From Ktedonobacteria bacterium brp13 (GTDB taxonomy: Bacteria > Chloroflexota > Ktedonobacteria > Ktedonobacterales > Ktedonobacteraceae), in contig AP024096.1 of NCBI GenBank assembly GCA_015099395.1, positions 2,480,001 through 2,544,000 of the forward strand: a stretch of 64,000 nucleotides of DNA. The letters are read 5' to 3'. Shown here piece by piece: positions 42,278-50,705 of the stretch; the first letter of the stretch is position 1, and the number at the start of each line of letters is the position of its first letter. The position numbers and the translations under genes are program-made. Below the pieces are notes generated by a model, which saw only the letters and a program-made list of their open reading frames with translations, was not told the origin of the DNA and ran no database searches.

Positions 42278-42910
42278 ATGCAAGAAATCGAACTTACCTG
42301 TGAAGCCACTTCCGCAGTGTACGCTCAATTAGAGAAAAAGCTTGTCGGGCTACAGCCAGAGCGCGTTGTTGTCAATGAAGACCACTATTACGACACGGCA
42401 ACGGTAGATCTGTTCAAGCAAGCCGTTTTCGTACGGGTGCGAACAACAGGCAAACTCAGTCATCTCCAATTCAAGTTTGATGAACCAGAAAGCGAAAAGA
42501 CGCATATCGCTTGTATCGAGCGCGACTTTCCTCTCTTCGCCGAAGCATGCCTGACAGAAACAGCCCATACGTTATTTCGTCGTTTCCTGCCCCAATGGCA
42601 TCCTTCGTCAACATGGAAGCGAGCATGTGCAGACAATGCACTTCAGGAGTTAGTGTCCATCCATAATACACGTGCTCTCTACACACGAGATTCTCTCACG
42701 ATTTGCCTGGATCAGATCGAGGGTCTGGGCACTTTTATCGAAGTAGAGCAGATGTGTGAGGAGGGGATCGAAACGCAACAAGCACAAAACCATATACGTC
42801 AGTTTATCGCCGACCTCGGTGGTAAGCCATTGACGGCAGGATATGTGGAGCTAGCACTTCGTCGCCAGAGGCCAGACATCTACCAACAAGGGCAATATCA
42901 TTTACTATAA
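42278..42910 (+). CDS. CYTH-domain protein (class IV adenylate cyclase / thiamine triphosphatase-like)
   Basis: The protein has 210 residues. It begins with EIELT, the variant of the ExExK strand that opens CYTH tunnels, and later strands carry the basic and acidic residues expected (HYYDTATVDLF, VFVRVRTTGK, LQFKFDEPE, CLDQIEGLGTFIEVE). CYTH enzymes bind triphosphates in a beta tunnel and hydrolyse or cyclise them. The Lys of ExExK is missing here, so catalysis may be altered. A CTATAGTATT box lies 100 bases upstream and may be its promoter. It closes the main cluster. Confidence 0.8.
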   Translation: MQEIELTCEATSAVYAQLEKKLVGLQPERVVVNEDHYYDTATVDLFKQAVFVRVRTTGKLSHLQFKFDEPESEKTHIACIERDFPLFAEACLTETAHTLFRRFLPQWHPSSTWKRACADNALQELVSIHNTRALYTRDSLTICLDQIEGLGTFIEVEQMCEEGIETQQAQNHIRQFIADLGGKPLTAGYVELALRRQRPDIYQQGQYHLL

Positions 42911-43092
42911 GCAAAGCTAGAAAGAAATGTATTGAATCCTACCTTCAGGTAGGGTAATGAATGTAGCGTTCATTTCCACTAGCCGGATCAGGGGTATTCT
43001 ACGATCCTAGCGATACTGTGATTAAGTCAAGCTTGGATAGGATGTGGGAGAGGGGACATGCGTAGCGAACAGGATAAACAGAGAGCGATCTG

Positions 43093-43590
43093 ATGGCACA
43101 TACACATGACCAGATGAAACCAGCAAATCCAGAAGCAAGCACGACTGGAATGCTGCTACGCATCTCCGTCCTTGGCCGGTTGGATATCGAATGGGGAGGA
43201 CAAAGCGCTCCCTTCCCGCAAGAGCGATTCACCGGAAGTAGGGCCGCTCCCTGCACTTGGCTTGCTCAAAGCCCTCCTCAGTCAACTCCATCGCTTTACT
43301 ACTCGCGATTGGCTACTAGAACAACTCTGACCAGAGTCGGCGATCAGCAGTGCTCAGGGGCGTTTGAATGATGTGGTTCCTGGCCAGCGCACCCTCTTCC
43401 GCCTTTCTGGTAGTGCCACCAAATTACGCCACTATGTGTATGGCTCCACAGGAAGTTGAAAACTATTATCAACAGCTTTTACTGGCTTAATCGAGCAAGG
43501 AACAGATGAGTAGGAACAGTCCTGCATACCCTACTCATACATCCATAATATTCGCGATTACCTACTTACGAAGCAGATCCAACGTCATGG
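43093..43590 (+). pseudogene. Decayed BTAD regulator, copy of the gene at 31986-34130
   Basis: The start MAHTHDQMKPANPEASTTGM and LLRISVLGRLDIEW match the intact regulator closely. After codon 52 the frame shifts; the next frame continues PALGLLKALLSQ and RDWLLEQ, then a TGA, then ESAISSAQGRLNDVV. Further on QEVENYYQQLLLA and NIRDYLLTKQIQR match the end of the BTAD domain, with about 130 residues in between deleted. The TPR part is gone. It is a duplicate regulator in ruins. Confidence 0.88.
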
Positions 43591-43606
43591 GAAAAGAGGT
43601 TTATCT

Positions 43607-44428
43607 ATGTTAGCAGAGTGTCACGTGACAGGTGTTCAGCTCCAAGGGTACTTAGAGCGAACACTGCCTCTCCCTATCATTGAAGAAATGAAGAGACATT
43701 TTGACGTCTGTCCGTCTTGCCATCGTCAATGGAATCACTTTCGGTGGGAGCGTGCGAAGAAAACCAACGGCTTTGCTGAATTCCAAGCCTTTCTTCAGGA
43801 ACAAGGAGAACCACTTCAAGACTATTTCGATTCGTCGCAAGCGCTGCTTGCAGCATGGCAACAGACGCAACCACAAACACTCGCAGAAAGAGAGGCCTTT
43901 TTTCGCCACGATTCCTACTACCTCTATAATTTGACCATTTGGCATGAAAGCGGACAAAGACCACCCTATGTTGCGGCAGCAGAACCAATACTCCGACAAC
44001 ACCACGTATCCTCCATTTGTGATTTTGGATGCGGCATTGGCACTGACGGCATCCAGTTGATGAAGCAGGGGTTTCGCGTTACCTTCTGTGAATTTGACAA
44101 CGCCTCCTCACGTTTTTTACGTTGGCGATTACAGCAAAGGCAGATGAATGCACTGTGGATAGAACCTTCTGAAATACGACATCTTCAAGCAATTGATGCA
44201 CTCTGGGCAATTGATGTCCTTGACCACCTCCCCGATCTCCATACACTGATTCCGCTGCTTGAACTGTGCCAAATGCTTTGTTTTGAAAATGACTCTCAAC
44301 AAAAAAACCACGGAGGTCCGTCATTTCACATCCATCATCCATCGCAGCTCCTCCCTGATCTGCTCACCAGCTATCACTTTAGAGAGCTATATACAACTCC
44401 CTTGATTACTATTTGGGAAAAAGCGTGA
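43607..44428 (+). CDS. SAM-dependent methyltransferase with N-terminal zinc-finger-like segment
   Basis: The protein has 273 residues; AAGAGGT precedes ATG. The start resembles an anti-sigma-type zinc finger: His31 with CPSC (HFDVCPSCHRQW). A helical linker leads to the methyltransferase core with motif I ICDFGCGIGTDG and CEFDNAS at strand 2. There is no membrane segment, so it is not an anti-sigma factor. It follows the regulator pseudogene by 16 bases. The substrate is unknown. Confidence 0.75.
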   Translation: MLAECHVTGVQLQGYLERTLPLPIIEEMKRHFDVCPSCHRQWNHFRWERAKKTNGFAEFQAFLQEQGEPLQDYFDSSQALLAAWQQTQPQTLAEREAFFRHDSYYLYNLTIWHESGQRPPYVAAAEPILRQHHVSSICDFGCGIGTDGIQLMKQGFRVTFCEFDNASSRFLRWRLQQRQMNALWIEPSEIRHLQAIDALWAIDVLDHLPDLHTLIPLLELCQMLCFENDSQQKNHGGPSFHIHHPSQLLPDLLTSYHFRELYTTPLITIWEKA

Positions 44429-45120
44429 AATACATAGTGAGGAGGCTTCCTTCTCGCATGAGGGCTACCATTGCCCTCCTCCACGCGGAGCCTCTCTCAT
44501 TCTTCTCTTGCCAAAGTAGGCAGCATGCGATCAAAACATCATCACGCATCTGTTTTCGCTCTCCCAAACACTACCTACCTATAACATTGAAAACACAAGG
44601 AGGTAGTGACACGTTGGGTTTCCATATATTACTGTGGAAAAAGCCTTTTCCTCCTAACCTCAGCTCCCCTCAAATCGACAAAACCATCTGATACGTTACA
44701 CGAATCCAGCGTTCATGAAGAAAATCCCTGGGAAAGCGCCTCTTTGGTGCACGAGCAGCAAAAGGTAGAAACCAGAAAGCGTCAACAGGGAAACCATCAG
44801 GAGAGAAATCGATATGAGAAAGCGTCAACGAGGAGAGCTATTTGCTATCATGAGAAAGGATAGTGAGACGAATGCTATCAGGCGGCTCTAGAGACTGTTC
44901 AAGAGATCATCAGCCTGGGAACATTGCGCATCTCCATTTCCATAGCACATGCTCGTCATCAGCCACTCACCGCTTCAGCTTTTAGTGGTCACAGATGGCT
45001 CAACAATAGTGTGCACAATCTAAGAACCCATTCCAAGACGCTTTGAGATCTCTATAGATCGAGAGCCCTCTGCGAATTGATCGTTTCATCAGTAGACTAC
45101 ATATAAAAGAGAGGGTATTG
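44429..45120. other. Intergenic region with a second operator-like repeat pair
   Basis: GAGGGC and GCCCTC (44460-44478) form a small hairpin after the methyltransferase. A frame without a start codon (44867-45044) reads YQAALETVQEIISLGTLRIS and may be gene debris. The operator-like pair at 44775 and 44818 is listed separately. No complete gene is supported. Confidence 0.45.
44775..44829. promoter_or_regulatory. Direct repeats GAAAGCGTCAAC spaced 43 bp (candidate operator, second site)
   Basis: GAAAGCGTCAAC occurs at 44775-44786 and 44818-44829, again 43 bp apart and in the same orientation as the pair at 34262/34305. It is 290 bases upstream of the next ORF on the plus strand. Confidence 0.55.
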
Positions 45121-45456
45121 ATGGAGCAGCAACCGAGTTTATGGGATGGTGAAAAGGAGAGCGAGATGCACACGATCCCATTTGTCATCGATAACCAATG
45201 CTACAGGATGAGTGAGGTACTTAACACCCTGCGCACACACGATAAAGGTCAATCGCTCGACATCGCCACAGCCTATTTCAATCATGTATCTTGCGTCACT
45301 GATTCACCTACAAAGGAGAGTTCCAAGGGAACCAGCTACCAACTGTTTTCCAGAGAAAAAGAGGTTTATCATAATGAAAACATAAAAAATCTCAGATGGT
45401 TCAACACACCCATGCACTATTCCCCCAATCAGGGAAATTATACAGATCAGTATTGA
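45121..45456 (+). pseudogene. N-terminal fragment of a PLD-domain helicase
   Basis: Residues 18-52 (HTIPFVIDNQCYRMSEVLNT and later SLDIATAYFN) match the start of phospholipase-D-like domains fused to SF2 helicases, where the text normally goes on to xGFxLLxxGL. After TAYFN the sequence turns into unrelated residues up to a stop. The ATG follows GAGAGGG. I read it as a truncated gene; a functional 111-residue protein cannot be excluded. Confidence 0.5.
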
Positions 45457-45566
45457 ACATGACGACGTAATTCATCAGGACGACATGTAGACAGGATATC
45501 ATTGTGTCAATTTCTCTAAAAGTGAGCACCCTAAAGGTGGCTTCTATATCTACAGGAGAAAACATC

Positions 45567-45842
45567 ATGCAACAAAATCCCAGTGACGTCGCTCGTTTGC
45601 TTGAGCTTATCGATGCTGAATACGCCGCCGCCAAGCGTGGTCTCTCGGAGCCAGCCATTGGCGTCTCGCAACATCAGTTTATTACGGCCAAAATGGAACG
45701 GATGGAACTGCTTCATCAAGAGTTACGCTCCCACGTCGGTGAGCAAGCTATGGTGCTCATAGCGCAAGCGCTCGACACTGTCCCCAACGAAGTCCCTGGT
45801 GAAACAGACAATCATAATAACGAAATGCATGAGCAATTGTGA
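45567..45842 (+). CDS. Small soluble protein of unknown function
   Basis: The protein has 91 residues from the ATG at 45567, which follows CAGGAG; the frame is open to 45504 but without a ribosome site. The chain is helical and amphipathic (DVARLLELIDAEYAAAKRGL, then FITAKMERMELLHQEL) and ends in a polar His/Asn tail. It may be a coiled-coil partner or antitoxin-like protein; this is a guess. It precedes a methyltransferase by 91 bases. Confidence 0.6.
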   Translation: MQQNPSDVARLLELIDAEYAAAKRGLSEPAIGVSQHQFITAKMERMELLHQELRSHVGEQAMVLIAQALDTVPNEVPGETDNHNNEMHEQL

Positions 45843-45933
45843 TCCATACCTCAGCTGTCACCATCCAATGGCGATGAACCTTTCGAGAACGTTATCTATG
45901 AGCCATTTTGACTCGTAAGGAAGGATGTGAATA

Positions 45934-46827
45934 ATGGATATCTTTTCGTTCTTGACTAACAAGAAGCAGAAACCACTCTCCAACTATCATCAACTCCCAA
46001 AACTCCAGGTCTCATTTATCAGAGGCCGCCGTCACCGCGTCGATGTCCCCTATGCGTTACCCAAGGATGAACTTGAGGAGGAACGGATCAATTTTCAACA
46101 CTATGCACTCCACAAATTGCTGGGAGGAAACTATCACGCTCCCATCGATCACACAGTGGAGAGAATTCTTGATGTCGGAACAGGGACGGCACAGTGGGCC
46201 TACGACATCGCACGTCAATTCCCACATGCTCAGGTATGTGGTCTTGATCTTGAACAATCACGAGGAACCGGCTTTCTTTCGCCAGAGAATTATTCTTTCG
46301 TGCAAGGAAATATTCTGGAGCCACTGCCATTTCCTGATAACACCTTTGATTTTGTGCATCAACGACTCCTCGTCAGTGCCATCCCAACCGCACACTGGCC
46401 TACGGTGGTGCAGGAACTCATCCGTGTCACTCGACCAGGTGGCTATATCGAACTAGCAGAAGCAGGGAACTGTTATCACCATGTCGGCGTACACACCTAC
46501 ACCTTTCTTCAGTGGGGTCAGGCAGCCAGCGCACAAAGAAGTATCGATCTCGCCACGATGAAACATCTGGGTGAACTGCTGGCCAGGGCCAAATTAGGAC
46601 ACATCAATACGCGAACATTTCTTCTCCCTGTTGGTTCCTGGGGCGGCAAAGAAGGAGCATTATACGCCAAGGATATGTATGCCGCCTTCCAGGGCCTTAA
46701 AAACTTTTTCTGTCAGGTTGGCGGTATTGATCCACACCAATTTGATGCCACCCTTTCTGCATTACCACAAGAATGGGAAGCTTACCATACGACACACGAA
46801 TTCTATGTCGCCTATGGGCAAAAATAA
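45934..46827 (+). CDS. Class I SAM-dependent methyltransferase (UbiE/Methyltransf_25-like)
   Basis: The protein has 297 residues; GTAAGGAAGG precedes ATG. Motif I is ILDVGTGTAQWAYDIA, then VCGLDLEQS at strand 2, LPFPDNTFDFVHQRLL at motif post II and VTRPGGYIELAE at motif III. The N-terminal FIRGRRHRVDVPYALPKDE and the Gln-rich tail fit the TAM/LaeA-like group often found near secondary-metabolite clusters, though the substrate is unknown. It is followed 80 bases later by a small DNA-binding-like gene. Confidence 0.88.
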   Translation: MDIFSFLTNKKQKPLSNYHQLPKLQVSFIRGRRHRVDVPYALPKDELEEERINFQHYALHKLLGGNYHAPIDHTVERILDVGTGTAQWAYDIARQFPHAQVCGLDLEQSRGTGFLSPENYSFVQGNILEPLPFPDNTFDFVHQRLLVSAIPTAHWPTVVQELIRVTRPGGYIELAEAGNCYHHVGVHTYTFLQWGQAASAQRSIDLATMKHLGELLARAKLGHINTRTFLLPVGSWGGKEGALYAKDMYAAFQGLKNFFCQVGGIDPHQFDATLSALPQEWEAYHTTHEFYVAYGQK

Positions 46828-46907
46828 AGGGACCTGAAATACTCAGATGTTACGCGGCGGTACATCCAGACACGTATGACACAGTTTGTGCGAGAGGAGC
46901 GCTGACA

Positions 46908-47378
46908 ATGCAAGACAATATCCACAAGCAGACACTGGCGCAGATCCGACTTCGTTATCCTTTTGATCTCCCAACACTGGCGCAGCAGGCAGGTCTGGGG
47001 ACACATATCGTCTACCATGCCCTCCTACAAAAGCCAATCACGCCCCAGGATGCCGAAAAACTACTCGCTGCCCTCTCACGCCATACCGGTCTCTCACTTT
47101 CTTCAGATCTCGTCGATCTCGTGACCTGGGCAGATTACCTGTGTTTATGGATTATCCGAGCAAGTATCACCGATGAAGAGGGGCATATCCTGGATAGTTA
47201 CCACCTGGTCTATGCACGAAACCAGAAACATGCAGCCCTCGTAGCCCATCCCTGGCTCATTCAACACCCCCAGATCGCACAATTCCATTTCACGCCCTGG
47301 CCCCAAGGGTTACACATCAAGAATAGTGAGATCCCCGGCTATCCATTTGGCAAACAGGAAAAAGAAGAGCTCCAATGA
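46908..47378 (+). CDS. HTH-like protein of unknown function
   Basis: The protein has 156 residues from the ATG at 46908 after CGAGAGGAG. Residues 10-70 look like an Xre-type helix-turn-helix (FDLPTLAQQAGLGTHIVYHA, then DAEKLLAALSRHTG). The C-terminal 90 residues contain ILDSYHLVYARNQKHAALVA and an aromatic-rich end and are not recognised. It may regulate the methyltransferase next to it. Confidence 0.65.
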   Translation: MQDNIHKQTLAQIRLRYPFDLPTLAQQAGLGTHIVYHALLQKPITPQDAEKLLAALSRHTGLSLSSDLVDLVTWADYLCLWIIRASITDEEGHILDSYHLVYARNQKHAALVAHPWLIQHPQIAQFHFTPWPQGLHIKNSEIPGYPFGKQEKEELQ

Positions 47379-48018
47379 GAGGAAATAGGAACAGTAAGAC
47401 AAATCAATAGCTTCATTGCCCTTCACGAGCTTGAAGCATGGTCTCAGTATATTGGATCAACTGTGACACAAAACATGCATTGACCACTCTTTTTTCAGAG
47501 AGGAATATCTTATGAGGGAGGTATAGCAACGGCCTTGTTCTGTTGATCACATGCAAGACGCAAATCTTCTGCACACCCTGCACTGCCTTCATCGCCTCAA
47601 TTGAAAACGAACATTGCGCGATGCTGATTGATTCCTACCATAGCGAAAGAACGCTGACTTACCACCATCTCAATAGCAGCAGGAGCACAAACTGAAAAGG
47701 GTGTATGTCTGCAGCCTGCATAAGGAGGCAGAGGTACTGGATAGTTGCTTTCTGTATCCTTGTCTGACACATACCCTTTGCAGGTCAGAGCAAGCACGAG
47801 GAAAACCCATCACACTCTCCCTGAAACAAACCTCCCTCTTCCTCCCCCACCCCATCCTCCCTCTCCTTCCCTCTCCTCTCCCCCTCACTTGCCCTCGGGC
47901 TCTCCCACTGCGCTGAGTAGACTCATTCTTGAGCAGAGAAACACCCACCTGCATATGCGGGCAAGTGTCATCTTGGACAACTCAAACACGAGAGTTCATA
48001 CAAAAGGAAGGTTCTGCC
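47379..48018. other. Intergenic region with a long polypyrimidine tract
   Basis: Bases 47829-47892 are nearly all C and T on the plus strand (runs such as CCTCCCTCTTCCTCCCCC), able to form triplex or other unusual DNA. ORFs across it are short and antisense-like. The AAGGAAGG ribosome site of the next gene lies at the right end. Confidence 0.6.
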
Positions 48019-49317
48019 ATGCAAAACAAACCACCAGAAGATCCACAGGATCAGACAGCCTTCACGCCTCTGGTCCCCTCAGTATCTAATCCGTCTGGTC
48101 CTTCTGGTCCTCAGCACCCTCTCGCTGGGGAAAAGCCAGTCCAGCCAGACAACAACCAACCACTGTTTTATACCGTGGAGCAGGATGACGATCTGGATCT
48201 CCATCTTCCACCTGCTGATCTAGAAAGTGATGTGCAGGACGATCTTGAAGATCAATACGGGCGAGACGATCAGAGTGCCCCTTTCGTCATACCATTTCAG
48301 CGTTCTGATGCCATGCCAACGCTCAACACGATGCATGCACAAGGCGCGCAGGGATCGATGGGACCACTGCCACCGGTCACCACGCCTACAGCAGGGAAAA
48401 AGGGTTGGGGATCGTTTCCATTGCTCAGACTGCTGCTGATCGGAAGCGTTGTGCTCATGACGATCATTGGCGCAAGCATATTCGTCTTTGCTCAGCCAAC
48501 GACTACTCCAACGCCCATCCCTGGGACGAGAGGAACGTCCCCAGCCATAGCCACAAAGCCCACGCACCAAGCCCCAGCACAACCACCAACAAAAACGCCA
48601 ACGCCAGCCAGAGGCTCCACGCCACAAGCCACCACGCCATCGCATCAAGGACAAGGCACGCAAAAATCAGGGACCACCCCGTCTACCCCGTCAGGCAATG
48701 CTCCACCTCCAGCGGCTCTTCCATCGGCCTCCTTCCTTCAGCAAATTGGATGGACACAAGCAGGCCTCACCATGGGCGATGCCATTGAAGCCCTACGAAC
48801 AGGAAGCACCTTTACCGATCGCGAGATGAGCTATGACTACCGTAATATCGGAACCCCCACGCACCATAGCGGAACGCTCACGGGCGCGACCTTTTTGCTC
48901 ACACCAGGGGGGCAGATTCGTTTCTCCCACTATGACGTGCGTGCCATTAATAATGTGCTCTACGATACGATCTTAAACGGAAAGATCATTCAACAGGTCG
49001 TGAATGCGCAACCCAGCCTCGTCCAATTTGAGATCATCCAGCTTCAAGGGCAACAATACCAATTTGCGTGGGTGAACGTGGCCTTTGGGTTGTTTCAATC
49101 GAAGATTGACGCAGTCAGTGGCACGCGTACTGAACAGCTTGAGCTCGATCCCACCACACATCAGCCTCTTCTCCATCATTTGGTCGTCGTACTCGTGCGA
49201 CAATCACCTCAGACCCAGGGAGCCTATGCCCCAATGGGGGGCACAGGGTGGCTGGTTGATACCTATGCCCTCGATCCAAACACGCTCCCCTTTGCCACCG
49301 CGACTCCCTTACTTTAA
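48019..49317 (+). CDS. Membrane-anchored protein with Thr/Pro-rich stalk
   Basis: The protein has 432 residues from the ATG at 48019. A 120-residue acidic cytoplasmic part (LDLHLPPADLESD) is followed by one membrane helix (LLLIGSVVLMTIIGASIFVF) and a Thr/Pro/Ala stalk of about 80 residues. An outer domain follows with beta-rich text such as GATFLLTPGGQIRFSHYDVR. The layout is that of a surface protein anchored by an internal helix. The outer domain is unrecognised. The following gene is in the same direction 47 bases on. Confidence 0.7.
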   Translation: MQNKPPEDPQDQTAFTPLVPSVSNPSGPSGPQHPLAGEKPVQPDNNQPLFYTVEQDDDLDLHLPPADLESDVQDDLEDQYGRDDQSAPFVIPFQRSDAMPTLNTMHAQGAQGSMGPLPPVTTPTAGKKGWGSFPLLRLLLIGSVVLMTIIGASIFVFAQPTTTPTPIPGTRGTSPAIATKPTHQAPAQPPTKTPTPARGSTPQATTPSHQGQGTQKSGTTPSTPSGNAPPPAALPSASFLQQIGWTQAGLTMGDAIEALRTGSTFTDREMSYDYRNIGTPTHHSGTLTGATFLLTPGGQIRFSHYDVRAINNVLYDTILNGKIIQQVVNAQPSLVQFEIIQLQGQQYQFAWVNVAFGLFQSKIDAVSGTRTEQLELDPTTHQPLLHHLVVVLVRQSPQTQGAYAPMGGTGWLVDTYALDPNTLPFATATPLL

Positions 49318-49364
49318 AGAAAAAAACAGTGTTGTATCACACAATCATACAGGAGCAACCAAGC

Positions 49365-50438
49365 ATGAATCACGATAAAAAACAACAGAAAAGCGATGTT
49401 TCTCACCAATGGCACCTTCCTCTCTTGGAAGAGCAATGGCCATGGGCAGATGTTTTTACCATGGAAGAGACCTTTCGGGGCCGGTACTTTTATCTCTATA
49501 GCATAAAAGAAGAGGCACCCACGCATGGTCTCCCTGGGCTTGCTTCCATCCTGCCTATTGCAAGCAGTGGCCAGTGTAGTTCACCATTGCTCGTCCCCAC
49601 AGAAGAAGGATTGTTGCAATTCGGCCTGCTGGGAGTACCCCCACAAACAGATCTCCAACAAGAATATGCGTCGATGACAATAGACACATTGTTAGCAGCG
49701 CGATGGATTTTCGCAGTAGAATGGGCAAGCGAGATGGCAGCCTGGGAGGCATTACTTTTTACCTTTGATCGCCTCGATCCCTTGCTGCTCTGCTTAAAAC
49801 CAGCGCTGATGTTAGCTCTGGTGTTTGTGACACGAATGGCAGAGCATCCACAATGCTCCGTCTTTGAAACCATCATCACCTGGGCACCCCTGCTTGACGA
49901 GATACAGGAACAGCTCCTGCCCCTCATCCTCACGCTCTATCTTCACTGGATTGAGGGTCCCAGTCCGGTTGCACAACAGATACGAGATCTGGAAGATCAA
50001 GACGACCAAGACGATCTGGAAGATCAAGATGACCAAGACGATCAAGATGACCAAGATTATCTTGTGCGTATGGAAAACGCAAAAACCATCTTTCAATACG
50101 AACTTGATACCCTACGAGACATTGTTGGTGCTGCTCGCATCGATGTCCTGCTGCACGCCGAGCGGCTGATCCCTGCCGTGCTTCGACTTTTGGATGAAGT
50201 CAGTTGGTCCTTGTGGAAGAGCTCAACAGACCTGCGAGAGCAGTATGGCTCTGTCCTTAAGGCACATCCTGCTTTCAAGGCGCTTCTCCCCATTGCTCTG
50301 TGGCGTTCTGAGGCACCACCTGCTCTCACGAGTGCATTGCGTGAACAGCTCTCGCTGGAAGGTCTCTACGAGCTCTGGCAATCCGGAGAGATGGCACCCG
50401 AGCAGCGTGAGGATGCTCTCGGAAACGATGAGCATTGA
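49365..50438 (+). CDS. Protein of unknown function with Asp-rich repeat
   Basis: The protein has 357 residues from the ATG at 49365 after AGGAGC. Most of the chain is helical and Leu-rich. Residues 207-232 are a repeat of Asp and Gln (DQDDQDDLEDQDDQDDQDD) encoded by a tandem repeat of GATCAAGATGACCAAGAC-like units (49982-50062). The acidic stretch might bind calcium or act as a linker of variable length. No family is recognised. It is the downstream partner of the membrane protein at 48019. Confidence 0.65.
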   Translation: MNHDKKQQKSDVSHQWHLPLLEEQWPWADVFTMEETFRGRYFYLYSIKEEAPTHGLPGLASILPIASSGQCSSPLLVPTEEGLLQFGLLGVPPQTDLQQEYASMTIDTLLAARWIFAVEWASEMAAWEALLFTFDRLDPLLLCLKPALMLALVFVTRMAEHPQCSVFETIITWAPLLDEIQEQLLPLILTLYLHWIEGPSPVAQQIRDLEDQDDQDDLEDQDDQDDQDDQDYLVRMENAKTIFQYELDTLRDIVGAARIDVLLHAERLIPAVLRLLDEVSWSLWKSSTDLREQYGSVLKAHPAFKALLPIALWRSEAPPALTSALREQLSLEGLYELWQSGEMAPEQREDALGNDEH

Positions 50439-50635
50439 CACGCTCATTTCACGTTGAGCGGGGATGCTGATCCATCCGCTGGATGCTGTCCTTCATCATA
50501 GATGAAGCAGCGGAAACGCAAGGAGATGAATATAGGAAGTACACATAATGGTCAACAACGAATAACAAGATTCCCTCTCCTGATACTACCGCGTGAAAAC
50601 AGCGTCAAACAACGGTTCTTGCAGAGAGAACCAAG

Positions 50636-50675
50636 AGAAGAGCGTTCCTCTTCCAGTAACGGAGGACGCTCTTCT
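50636..50675. terminator. Hairpin between convergent genes
   Basis: AGAAGAGCGT-T-CCTC and GAGG-ACGCTCTTCT form a 14-bp stem with one bulged base and an 11-nt loop, between the plus-strand gene ending at 50438 and the minus-strand gene ending at 50706. It could act on both transcripts; no strong T tract. Confidence 0.45.
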
Positions 50676-50705
50676 CTGTGCGTGGCGGCAAAAGGGGCTA
50701 CCTCC

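Noticed and set aside
35220-42910. Naming the cluster as a toyocamycin-type nucleoside pathway or a dpd DNA 7-deazaguanine system
   Set aside because: Only QueD, a phosphoribosyltransferase and a queE relic fit; no folE, queC, nitrile hydratase or dpd genes are present.
48220-48663. Minus-strand ORF opposite the surface protein at 48019
   Set aside because: Antisense to the Thr/Pro stalk; Trp/Arg-rich composition is not protein-like.
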